DNA of 6,897 nucleotides from Accumulibacter sp. (GTDB taxonomy: Bacteria; Pseudomonadota; Gammaproteobacteria; Burkholderiales; Rhodocyclaceae): NCBI GenBank assembly GCA_003538495.1, contig DPSD01000628.1, positions 1 to 6,897 on the forward strand. Direction: 5' to 3'. Positions 1 through 6,305 of the stretch are shown in pieces; the first letter of the stretch is position 1, and every line of letters starts with the position of its first letter. The position numbers and the translations under genes were made by a program. The notes under the pieces were generated by a model. The model saw nothing but the letters and a program-made list of their open reading frames with translations, was not told the DNA's origin and did no database searches.

Positions 1-91
1 ACCTGAATTGGAAAATACTGAGTCATGGCAGACTGGCCTGGCGCATCGGCGGCGGCCGGTACATGCCGGCGGATCGGCGGCCGGCGCGGCC
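1..91. other. Non-coding edge downstream of the AraC gene
   Basis: I see no gene here. The stretch is GC-rich and carries an imperfect direct repeat of ATCGGCGGC(GG)CCGG (about 44-58 and 73-84). A short hairpin (GGCCG, loop GCG, CGGCC; 79-91) touches the regulator's stop codon. It has no T-tract on the minus strand, so it is at most a weak candidate terminator. Confidence 0.35.
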
Positions 92-1129
92 TCAGCCAGC
101 GCCCCTTTTTTGCCATGTCGCCGGCGGCACACCTTCCCAGCGCGAGAACGCCCGGTTGAAAGCGCTGCTGCCCGAAAAGCCCAGCAGAGTGGCGATCGCC
201 TCGATGCTGCTGGTGGTATCGCGCAACAACTGCCGCGCTGTTTCATGCCGGGCACGATTGTGCAGTTCGCGAAAACTGGTGCCGCCATCCTTGAGGCGGC
301 GGTTGAGGGTGCGCGGATGCAGCGCAAAGTGCCCGGCCAGGTCTTCCAGCGCGCAGCGGTGGGAGCCGATCAGCAGCAGCAGCGCGCGATACGCCTGGTC
401 GTGAAAGTCTTGATGCGAATAGCGGCGCATTTCGGCGACATGTTGCTGAAAATGATGGCGCAACAGCGGGTCCGCGCCACCGACTTTCTTGCCCAGGAAA
501 CTGCTGCGAAATACCAGAGCGTTGCGGGCGGCGTTGAAGCGCAGCGGCGCCTGAAAAAATCGCCGAAATGCGCCGGCATCGGCCGGCGGCTGATGGCGAA
601 AATGCACTTCGACGGGCAACCATTCGGGACCGCACAGAGCGCGCAGGATGTTCCATCCGACCGCCAGGGCACCGTCGCCGATCTGGTCCGCGCCCTCGAC
701 GCCCTGATCGTAGATCTCGTAGCCGAGGATGGCCGTCTCGCTCGACACCTCGAGAAAAGGCGTTGCCCCACGATTGTGCAGATCGAAGTTCGCCACCAGA
801 TCATTGAGCGCGGTGATGACATCGGGCGCATTTCGCAGCAGGAACCCGGCCGCTCCTAACCCGGAGGCATCGCTGCGCTGGCCGACCAGCAGCCCGAAAT
901 GCGCGCAGGCCGTGACGCGCACGCAAGCCTTGAACAGGCTTCCAGCGGTCCGGTAGACGATGGTGTTGTCCGGATTGGCGAAGATGCTCTCGGCCAGCCC
1001 GAAGTCCTTCAACAGGCGATCGGGATCGACGCAAAATTCGCGCAGGATGCTTGGGATCGCCGACAGCGGACCAACGCGAATCATTCCGCGCTGCGGTGGG
1101 GGCGAGAATCCTGCCTTGGAAGTCGTCAC
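92..1129 (-). CDS. AraC-family transcriptional regulator (OruR/ArgR-like, arabinose_bd-type N-terminus)
   Basis: This encodes a 345-residue DNA-binding regulator of the cytoplasm. The N-terminal two thirds (about residues 20-220) resemble the effector-binding domain found in OruR/ArgR-like AraC regulators. The C-terminal AraC/XylS DNA-binding domain has its first helix-turn-helix at about 260-281 (ALEDLAGHFALHPRTLNRRL) and its second at about 309-335 (IATLLGFSGSSAFNRAFSRW, then G-x-PP-x-x-W). The length is typical for the family. The longest frame starts at GTG 1129-1127 with no clear Shine-Dalgarno sequence. An ATG at 1084-1082 (MIRVGPLSAIP) also lacks one, but it would place the 1105-1135 repeats upstream of the gene, so the start is uncertain. 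The gene is divergent from the sulfatase, which is its likeliest target; this is inferred from position only. The effector is unknown. Confidence 0.9.
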   Translation of the reverse strand: MTTSKAGFSPPPQRGMIRVGPLSAIPSILREFCVDPDRLLKDFGLAESIFANPDNTIVYRTAGSLFKACVRVTACAHFGLLVGQRSDASGLGAAGFLLRNAPDVITALNDLVANFDLHNRGATPFLEVSSETAILGYEIYDQGVEGADQIGDGALAVGWNILRALCGPEWLPVEVHFRHQPPADAGAFRRFFQAPLRFNAARNALVFRSSFLGKKVGGADPLLRHHFQQHVAEMRRYSHQDFHDQAYRALLLLIGSHRCALEDLAGHFALHPRTLNRRLKDGGTSFRELHNRARHETARQLLRDTTSSIEAIATLLGFSGSSAFNRAFSRWEGVPPATWQKRGAG

Positions 1130-1241
1130 GCGATTACAGCCTCGCTGTTCTGTCCGGGATGAGATCGCTTCTGTCGCAAATGGTGAGTTGAAAGTCGTCT
1201 TTGGTCAATGCGCGTGACTTCTTACTCGCTAGAATCCTGCC
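1105..1241. repeat. Paired direct and inverted repeats, candidate operator
   Basis: AGAATCCTGCC occurs exactly at 1105-1115 and 1231-1241. Between these copies, GAAGTCGTCACGCGATT (1119-1135) is mirrored by AATGCGCGTGACTTC (1207-1221), an inverted match broken by a three-base and a one-base indel. Binding sites near their own gene are common for AraC proteins, so autoregulation or sulfatase control is plausible, but this is inference. The left copies overlap the first codons of the regulator if its GTG start is used. Confidence 0.35.
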
Positions 1242-1521
1242 AGGCTCCGGAGTACCCGGAACGGATTTTCCACGCTGGATCTCCCGCAGTCAGGGGGCGA
1301 GCAGCAAGCTGAACCTGGCACCCCGAGCATCGAGTACCGGGCACCCGCCGCCATCGTCATTTGAGGGGATTTCGTGGCATCCTGACGATATATCGGCGGC
1401 CACGTACAGCCAGCCGCCCGGCACCGCCGCAGATGCCCGCTTGCTTGCCAACACCAGCCTCACTCAGCCATCAGCTGATCAGCGGTTGGCTAGTCTTCGC
1501 ATCATGAAAGGAGCACCGAGC
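1130..1521. promoter_or_regulatory. Divergent intergenic control region between the AraC regulator and the sulfatase
   Basis: This 392-base gap must hold the promoters of both divergent genes. The sulfatase frame stays open back to 1201, but that extension has no start with a good ribosome binding site and would put about 107 low-complexity residues ahead of a clear signal peptide, so I treat it as untranslated. Visible structure includes an imperfect inverted repeat (1119-1135 with 1207-1221) and an 11-base direct repeat AGAATCCTGCC (1105-1115 and 1231-1241). There are also a perfect palindrome CGATATATCG (1386-1395), overlapping palindromes TCAGCTGA/CTGATCAG (1471-1482), and GCCAAC/GTTGGC arms (1447-1452 and 1485-1490). 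I could not identify a convincing -35/-10 pair. Confidence 0.55.
1507..1513 (+). promoter_or_regulatory. Ribosome binding site deciding the sulfatase start
   Basis: AAAGGAG lies eight bases before ATG 1522 and fits the Shine-Dalgarno consensus. The in-frame ATG at 1504 would place this site inside the coding region, so 1522 is preferred. Confidence 0.8.
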
Positions 1522-3999
1522 ATGCAACGAGAACCGAGACCGGCCCGCGTAGTAAGCCTCTTCGCGGCACTGCTGGCCGCCGCCACGATCGGCAGCACGC
1601 CGGTCGCCGCGCAGCAAATCACCGGCGTACCGGGGTCGCCCAGCGCCACGATCACGATTGACGGCAAGCAACTGCCACCGCCGCCGCCGAAGTTCGGCGG
1701 CGTGATCAAGGAAAGCTACAAAGATTCCAGGCCTTGGTGGCCGCCCCGCGTGGTGCCGCCCAAAGGTGCACCCAATATCCTGCTGATCATGACCGACGAT
1801 CAGGGCTATGGCGTCAGCGGCACCTTCGGTGGCGTCATCCCGACGCCGGCACTCGACCGCATCGCCAAGGCCGGCTTGCGCTATACGCAGTTCAACTCGA
1901 CCGCGCTGTGCTCGCCAACACGCGCCGCGTTGATTACTGGTCGCAACCACCACTCGGCGGGCTTCGGCGTGATCTCGGAGCTGTCGACCGGGTATCCTGG
2001 CTACGACTCGATCATCACCCCGGACAAGGCGACCGTCGGCACCATCCTCCGCGACAACGGTTATGCCACATCGTGGTTCGGCAAGAACCACAACACGCCG
2101 GGCTTCCAGTACAGCGAGGCTGGCCCCTTCGACCAGTGGCCGTCGGGGATGGGCTTCGACTACTTCTACGGCTTCATGGGCGGCGAGACCGACCAGTGGA
2201 CGCCCTACCTGTTCCGCGACCACACCCAGATCTTTCCGTGGCTCGGCAAGCCCGACTACAACCTGACCACCGACCTGGCGGACGAGGCGATCAAGCACAT
2301 GCGCAAGCTCGACGCCGTCGCGCCCCAACAGCCGTTCTTCGTCTACTACGTTCCCGGCGGAACGCACTCGCCACACCAGCCGACGAAGGAATGGATAGCC
2401 AGGTTCAAGGGCAAGTTCGACATGGGCTGGAATGTCCTGCGCGAACAGATCTTCGCCAACCAGAAGCGGCTGGGCGTCGTTCCCGCCAATGCCGAGCTGA
2501 CCCCCTGGCCCGCGGAACTCGCGAAATGGGAAACGCTGTCGGCAGACGAGAAGAAGCTTTTCGCCCGCCAGGCCGAGGTGTTCGCCGCCTACGCCGCCTA
2601 TACCGACCATGAAATCGGTCGCGTGATCCAGGCCGTCGAGGACATGGGCAAGCTCGACAACACGCTGATCATCTACATCGACGGTGACAACGGCACCAGT
2701 CCCGAAGGATCGACACTCGGCACGCCCAACCAGATGACCGCCTACAACGGCGTCCTCGACGTACCGGTTGCCGAGCAGCTGCAATTCTACGACGCGTGGG
2801 GATCATCCGCCACCTACCCGCACATGGCGGTCGCCTGGTCGTGGGCCTTCGACACGCCGTTCAAGTGGACCAAGCAGGTGGCCTCGCACTTTGGTGGCAC
2901 CCGCCAGGGGCTGGCAATTTCGTGGCCGGCGCGGATCAAGGACACCGGCGGCGTCCGCCAGCAATTCCACCATATCATCGATGTCGCGCCGACCATCCTT
3001 GAGGCCACCGGCATCAAGGCGCCGGAGATGGTCAATGGCATCAGGCAGGCGCCGATCGAAGGCGTGAGCATGGTATATACCTTCGACCAGGCGAGCGCCA
3101 GTACGCCCACCCGGCACCACACCCAGTACTTCGAGATGAGCAGCAACCGCGGCATCTATCACGACGGCTGGTACGCCAACACGACGCCGCCGATCCCGCC
3201 CTGGGAGCTGAAAGCGGCGACGCGGCCGATCAACGAATACCAGTGGGAGTTGTACCACCTCGACCAGGACTACTCGCAAGCCAACGATCTGGCGGCGAAA
3301 ATGCCTGGCAAGCTCCAGGAAATGCAGGCGCTGTTCAGGCAGGAGGCGGCCAAGTATCAGGTCTTTCCGCTCGACAACCAGGCGTTTGCGCGGGCGATCA
3401 CGCCGCGGCCCAGCGCCACCGCCGGCAAGACCGTGTTCACCTACAGCGGCGAAAACCTCGGCATTCCGACCGGCAGTTCCCCGAGCATCCTCAACAAGTC
3501 ATTCACCATCACCGCCGAGGTCGACCTTCCGCACGGTGGTGGCGATGGCATGCTGGTCACCGAGGGTGGGCGCTGGGGTGGCTATGGCCTATACCTGCTC
3601 AAGGGCCGGCCGGTCTTCACCTACAACCTGCTGATGCTGCTGTCGGCGCGCTGGGCCAACGACGCCGAACCACCGCTCGCGGCGGGCAAGCACACCATCG
3701 TCTTCGACTTCAAGTACGACGGCCCCGGGATGGCCAAGGGCGGCACCGGCGTGCTGACCGTCGATGGCAAGGAATGGCGTACGCTGCAGATTCCGAAGAC
3801 GATCCCCTTCCTGCTGCCGCCCGACGAGACCTTCGACATCGGTGCCGATACCCGCACCGGCGTCAATAACCTGGACTACCAGGTGCCGTTCCGCTTCAAC
3901 GGGACGCTCGACAAGCTGACCTTCAAGCTGGGGCCGACACAGTTGGCGCCGGTGGAACAGCAGAAGGCGCAGGAGGCAGTCGCCAAGGCCAGGGACTAG
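1522..3999 (+). CDS. Secreted arylsulfatase (Cys-type sulfatase, long form with C-terminal beta-sandwich region)
   Basis: The 825-residue enzyme should hydrolyse a sulfate ester in the periplasm or outside the cell. A Sec signal peptide (residues 1-30, VAA before QQI) is followed by a proline-rich linker and the alkaline-phosphatase-fold sulfatase domain (about 85-600). Metal-binding and active-site residues are visible: D92 and D93 in MTDDQGYG, C130 in the signature CSPTRAALITGR (the cysteine converted to formylglycine), K188 and H190 in FGKNH, H282 in GGTHSP, and D389 and N390 in DGDNG. K451 or H456, near GGTRQG, fits the later sulfate-binding position. Residues about 630-815 form a separate region that looks like a concanavalin/LamG-type beta-sandwich. 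It is longer than the classic Pseudomonas enzyme (about 530 residues) and closer to the 780-830-residue subgroup. Maturation needs a formylglycine-generating enzyme that is not in the window. The substrate cannot be told from sequence. Confidence 0.96.
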   Translation: MQREPRPARVVSLFAALLAAATIGSTPVAAQQITGVPGSPSATITIDGKQLPPPPPKFGGVIKESYKDSRPWWPPRVVPPKGAPNILLIMTDDQGYGVSGTFGGVIPTPALDRIAKAGLRYTQFNSTALCSPTRAALITGRNHHSAGFGVISELSTGYPGYDSIITPDKATVGTILRDNGYATSWFGKNHNTPGFQYSEAGPFDQWPSGMGFDYFYGFMGGETDQWTPYLFRDHTQIFPWLGKPDYNLTTDLADEAIKHMRKLDAVAPQQPFFVYYVPGGTHSPHQPTKEWIARFKGKFDMGWNVLREQIFANQKRLGVVPANAELTPWPAELAKWETLSADEKKLFARQAEVFAAYAAYTDHEIGRVIQAVEDMGKLDNTLIIYIDGDNGTSPEGSTLGTPNQMTAYNGVLDVPVAEQLQFYDAWGSSATYPHMAVAWSWAFDTPFKWTKQVASHFGGTRQGLAISWPARIKDTGGVRQQFHHIIDVAPTILEATGIKAPEMVNGIRQAPIEGVSMVYTFDQASASTPTRHHTQYFEMSSNRGIYHDGWYANTTPPIPPWELKAATRPINEYQWELYHLDQDYSQANDLAAKMPGKLQEMQALFRQEAAKYQVFPLDNQAFARAITPRPSATAGKTVFTYSGENLGIPTGSSPSILNKSFTITAEVDLPHGGGDGMLVTEGGRWGGYGLYLLKGRPVFTYNLLMLLSARWANDAEPPLAAGKHTIVFDFKYDGPGMAKGGTGVLTVDGKEWRTLQIPKTIPFLLPPDETFDIGADTRTGVNNLDYQVPFRFNGTLDKLTFKLGPTQLAPVEQQKAQEAVAKARD

Positions 4000-4009
4000 G
4001 CACGAGCAT

Positions 4010-4028
4010 CGCCGCGCTGTCAGCGGCG
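4010..4028 (+). other. GC hairpin between the sulfatase and the 94-residue gene
   Basis: CGCCGC (4010-4015) pairs with GCGGCG (4023-4028) across a seven-base loop, just after the sulfatase stop. No T-run follows and the next ribosome binding site is 21 bases on, so it is more likely an mRNA stabiliser or attenuating structure than a full terminator. Confidence 0.35.
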
Positions 4029-4060
4029 CCTGAAGCACTCAACAAATCAAGGAGAACACG

Positions 4061-4345
4061 ATGAAAAGATCAATCACTGTCGGACTGTCCGCTGCCGGAC
4101 TGATCGTCGCTGGCACGGTCGCTGCGCAGGGCATGTTGCTGGATTTCGCCGCCGAGCAGGTGATCAAGAAGTACGAGGCAGCAAGCTGCGAACAACTGTG
4201 GGCGCAGAAGAGCCAGCCGAAAACGATGAAGGAGAAGGAAGCGATCGAATTTCTGCGCAATGACGCGCAGGCGCGGGTGGCGTTCATCGACAAGATCGCC
4301 GCGCCCGTTGCCAACAAGATGTTCGAATGCGGGATGATTCCTTGA
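4061..4345 (+). CDS. Small exported protein of unknown function with two cysteines
   Basis: This is a 94-residue protein that I do not recognise. A signal peptide (MKRS, then a hydrophobic stretch, with VAA before QG; cleavage near residue 22) predicts export to the periplasm. The mature part of about 72 residues is mainly helical and charged. It has exactly two cysteines, C43 near its start and C90 near its end (FECGMIP), which could form a disulfide closing a helical hairpin. The start is firm: AAGGAGA (4049-4055) lies five bases before ATG. The gene is 61 bases behind the sulfatase on the same strand and is probably co-transcribed. A helper role for the sulfatase is possible but rests on position only. 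Confidence 0.85.
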   Translation: MKRSITVGLSAAGLIVAGTVAAQGMLLDFAAEQVIKKYEAASCEQLWAQKSQPKTMKEKEAIEFLRNDAQARVAFIDKIAAPVANKMFECGMIP

Positions 4346-4370
4346 GTCGCGCCTCGCCCCGCCAGTGTGA

Positions 4371-4387
4371 CCCGGCGTAGCGCCGGG
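4371..4387 (+). other. Perfect seven-pair hairpin in the intergenic gap
   Basis: CCCGGCG, loop TAG, CGCCGGG forms a perfect GC stem 25 bases after the stop of the 94-residue gene. There is no T-tract. It could be a weak terminator, an RNA-processing signal or a copy of a dispersed palindromic repeat; one window cannot separate these. Confidence 0.45.
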
Positions 4388-4416
4388 AGCGACAGCAGCG
4401 AGCACTGACCACAACC

Positions 4417-4836
4417 ATGCGTGCAAGCCTTCGCAACGATCGAAGGAAGGTTCTCGCCTTCGCTTCGGTGGTCGAAATCGCTACTGGCGTGGTGCTGATC
4501 ATCGATCCCGCGGTCGTCGTCGCCTTGCTGTTGGGTACCAGCATCGCTGGCGCGGGGATCCCGCTCGGCCGCTGTTTCGGCATCACCCTGCTGGCGCTCG
4601 GACTGGCGTGCTGGCCGACCGCGCAGCGCGCCGAGGGCAGCGTGGCAGCCGCAGGCGGGATGTTGCTGTACAACGCGCTGATCGCCTTGTACCTGGTCTG
4701 GCTGGGAAAGCTCGGGAACATGCGCGGCCTGCTGCTGTGGCCGGGCGTCGCCTTGCACGCGGTCGTGGCGCTGCTGCTGGTCTGGACATCGCGCAGCCCG
4801 CAAGGGCGCCGCGAACCAGGCCGGATCGGGGAGTGA
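4417..4836 (+). CDS. Small four-helix inner-membrane protein, function unknown
   Basis: This 139-residue protein has four predicted membrane helices at about residues 12-30, 33-66 (one long or two short segments; GRCFGITLLALGLACW is the core), 76-96 and 103-122. It has a basic N-terminus and a basic, hydrophilic C-terminal tail. The pattern (a VVEIATG first helix, GIPLGR-x-x-GI before LLALGLACWP, a GMLLYNALIALYL helix, a LLLWPGVALHAV last helix) recalls a family of small uncharacterised proteobacterial membrane proteins, from memory only. No strong Shine-Dalgarno sequence precedes ATG 4417, but later starts would remove helix 1. Its stop codon overlaps the next candidate start as GTGA (4833-4836). 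Confidence 0.85.
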   Translation: MRASLRNDRRKVLAFASVVEIATGVVLIIDPAVVVALLLGTSIAGAGIPLGRCFGITLLALGLACWPTAQRAEGSVAAAGGMLLYNALIALYLVWLGKLGNMRGLLLWPGVALHAVVALLLVWTSRSPQGRREPGRIGE

Positions 4837-4961
4837 CTGGACCGTTGAACAACTCGATGATCGAGATCAGCCTGACAGCCGGGATCCAGGCGGAACTCCA
4901 TGCGCTGGCGCCATCGACCGGGTCCGTCGCTGCAGCGATCGCCGTGGAGAGTGCGCCGTGA
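4833..4961 (+). CDS. Probable 42-residue ORF coupled to both neighbours
   Basis: This frame starts at GTG 4833, overlapping the previous stop as GTGA, and ends at TGA 4959-4961, overlapping the next GTG start as GTGA. Of its 42 sense codons, 33 end in G or C, against 26 with G/C at the first position and 23 at the second, which is the ordering expected for coding in GC-rich DNA. The product (MTGPLNNSMIEISLTAGIQA onward) is mildly hydrophobic with an alanine-rich end and no recognised motif. An internal ATG at 4857 would give 34 residues. The ribosome binding site is poor for either start, so expression may depend on translational coupling. It could also be non-coding spacer or the remnant of a longer gene. 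Confidence 0.45.
   Translation: MTGPLNNSMIEISLTAGIQAELHALAPSTGSVAAAIAVESAP
4946..4951 (+). promoter_or_regulatory. Ribosome binding site favouring a GTG start for the DUF4239 gene
   Basis: GGAGAG lies six bases before GTG 4958, an ideal spacing. The in-frame ATG at 4967 would be 15 bases away, so the GTG is preferred. Confidence 0.65.
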
Positions 4962-5719
4962 GCTCGATGAGCATTGCCCTGATCACCCTGGTCTGCATTC
5001 TTGGCGGCGCGCTGCTCGGCCTGTTCGTGGGCACGCGGCTCCCCGAACACCACCTGAGCGACGACTCCAAAGACACCGTGAAGTTGGGGGCCGGCCTGGT
5101 TGCGACCATGGCTGCCCTCGTACTCGGCCTGCTGGTCGGATCGGCAAAACATTCGTTTGACGCGATGGACAACGGCATCATCGATATCGGCGCCAGGACC
5201 ATCATGCTCGACCGCGCGCTGGCCGACTATGGCCCGGAGACGATGGAGATCCGCGCGGTGCTGCGCAGCACGCTGACCAAGGCCATGGCGAATATCTGGC
5301 CGGAGGAAAAGACCACTCAGGCGCACCTTGAGATCGTTGCAAGGGCCGTCGGGATGGAGACGATTCGGAGCGCAATCCGAAGACTCGCACCGCAAGACGA
5401 CACCCAGCACCAGTTGCAATCGCTGGCACTGCAAATCTCCGGCGATCTGGCACGAATGCGCTGGCAAATGATCGAGCAGCGGACGAAATCGCTGCCGACC
5501 ACCTTGGTGGTGGTGTTGGTCTTCTGGCTGGCGATGCTGTTCGCGAGCTTTGGCCTGTTCGCTCCCCGCAATGCGACGGTGATCGCCGTCCTTTCGATCG
5601 CCGCGCTGTCGGTTGCCGGTGCGCTGTTCAGCATCCTGGAGATGAACAGCCCGCTGGACGGAATCATCAAAGTTTCCAGCGCTCCCTTGCACAAGGCCCT
5701 CGACCTCATTGGCAAATAG
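4958..5719 (+). CDS. DUF4239 (bestrophin-like) inner-membrane protein
   Basis: This 253-residue membrane protein has two N-terminal helices (about 5-26 and 43-62), a soluble middle of about 110 residues, and two C-terminal helices (about 182-201 and 206-228). The layout and motifs match the DUF4239 family as I know it: LGLLVGSAKHSFD (56-68), then LDRALADYGPET, FGLFAPRN (198-205) and LEMNSPLDG (227-235). The family is sometimes described as bestrophin-like, but its transport activity and substrate are not established, so a channel role is only a suggestion. The gene starts within the stop codon of the 42-residue ORF, and its nearest full-size neighbour is the four-helix membrane protein, so the two may be made together in the membrane. 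Confidence 0.92.
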   Translation: MSSMSIALITLVCILGGALLGLFVGTRLPEHHLSDDSKDTVKLGAGLVATMAALVLGLLVGSAKHSFDAMDNGIIDIGARTIMLDRALADYGPETMEIRAVLRSTLTKAMANIWPEEKTTQAHLEIVARAVGMETIRSAIRRLAPQDDTQHQLQSLALQISGDLARMRWQMIEQRTKSLPTTLVVVLVFWLAMLFASFGLFAPRNATVIAVLSIAALSVAGALFSILEMNSPLDGIIKVSSAPLHKALDLIGK

Positions 5720-5959
5720 GCCGCACCTGCCACTGGAGCCGCGTTCGACGCACCGGCCGATGATGCTGGGACGGCACCACGCTCGGCGTGACGACCCAAC
5801 ATTCGTTTTTCTGGTCCTCCTGGTGGTCGACCGGAACGGCAGGCTCACCGGCCTTTTCCCGAAGCCAGCCCGCCGCCACGCCGTCGCCAACCGACGGTCC
5901 CCATGTATGACCCAATTCGTCGCATGCTTCCTGGCGACAGATCACACCGGAGAAACACC
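5720..5959. other. Gap with no supported gene
   Basis: These 240 bases separate the DUF4239 gene from the next small gene. A plus frame from ATG 5761 runs to TGA 5961-5963, but its first and third codon positions are equally GC-rich, it has no ribosome binding site and its product is unfamiliar, so I do not call it. A five-pair hairpin (CACGC, TCG, GCGTG; 5779-5791) is followed about 17 bases later by a run of five T; this is too loose to call a terminator. Confidence 0.4.
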
Positions 5960-6238
5960 ATGAAAACTATGCTCAGATCCCTCAGTGCCGCCTTGTTGAT
6001 GATGGCCGCGGTTTCCAGCGCCAATGCAGTTGTCTGCGCCGATGGCGTCCGACGGGCCGAATGTGTCGGACGATAAGGCGCTGTGGAGGTCCGCAAGCCT
6101 GAGGCGGTAGTAGCGCCAAGGGAAGAGGTGGTGGCGCCCAGGAACGAGGAAGTGAGGGTGGCGCCAGAGAAGGAAGTCGTGGCGGTCCCCCGGCGCGAGG
6201 AATGCCGCATGGTCGAGGGGCGGCGGGTCTGCCGCTGA
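5960..6238 (+). pseudogene. Small secreted cysteine/charged-repeat protein interrupted by an in-frame TAA
   Basis: A good ribosome binding site (GGAGA, 5949-5953) precedes ATG 5960, which opens a signal peptide (residues 1-23, ANA before VV) and a short mature part ending at TAA 6074-6076 after 38 residues. The same frame then stays open for 53 codons to TGA 6236-6238. Both parts carry a C-x8-C motif: CADGVRRAEC (26-35) and CRMVEGRRVC (82-91 counting the stop as one codon). Between them lie Val-Ala-Pro repeats rich in Glu and Arg. After the stop, 43 of 53 codons end in G or C, so the tail still looks coding. The arrangement recalls small secreted proteins starting VVCA-x-GV and ending CR-x-V-x-G-x-R-V-CR, from memory. 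It may be a recent nonsense mutation, a readthrough stop or a sequencing error. If the stop is real, the intact product is only the 38-residue peptide. Confidence 0.65.
6107..6202 (+). repeat. Degenerate Val-Ala-Pro tandem repeat in the interrupted gene
   Basis: The translated frame reads as four imperfect units of about eight residues: VVAPREEV, VAPRNEEVR, VAPEKEVV, AVPRREE. The DNA units share GTRGCGCC followed by purine-rich codons. This suggests tandem duplication followed by drift. The units alternate Glu and Arg/Lys around proline, which predicts an extended, disordered linker between the two cysteine motifs. Confidence 0.6.
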
Positions 6239-6305
6239 TTCTGGTGGCCAACCGGCGCGGAGATCACCATCCGGCAGCCTGAAGCGACCTTCTGTTGCCA
6301 GATCG

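Noticed and set aside
8..859. 283-residue plus-strand open frame
   Set aside because: It is antisense to the AraC regulator, whose helix-turn-helix motifs are clear.
1188..1235. Sigma-70 promoter from TTGAAA (1188-1193) or TTGGTC (1201-1206) with TAGAAT (1230-1235)
   Set aside because: The spacings (36 and 23 bases) do not fit the usual 16-18, so no promoter is called.
1201..1521. 107-residue N-terminal extension of the sulfatase frame
   Set aside because: It begins with a weak TTG start without a ribosome binding site, has low-complexity composition and would bury a clear signal peptide that has its own Shine-Dalgarno sequence and ATG at 1522.
1734..2612. 292-residue plus-strand open frame
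   Set aside because: It is a shifted-frame shadow of the sulfatase and is rich in Arg and Pro as out-of-frame GC-rich DNA usually is.
1471..2784. 437-residue minus-strand open frame
   Set aside because: It lies antisense to the sulfatase signal peptide and catalytic domain; long antisense frames are expected opposite GC-rich genes, and it shows no family motif.
4583..5890. 435-residue minus-strand open frame
   Set aside because: It is antisense to three plus-strand ORFs, including the well-supported DUF4239 gene, and has an Arg/Ala/Gln-rich composition with no motif.
5761..5963. Plus-strand 67-codon frame ending in an ATGA overlap with the gene at 5960
   Set aside because: The overlap is suggestive and one segment looks like the end of a CBS domain (VVDRNGRLTGLF), but there is no ribosome binding site, codon-position GC is uninformative (46 and 47 of 67 at positions 1 and 3), and the rest is unlike any family I know.
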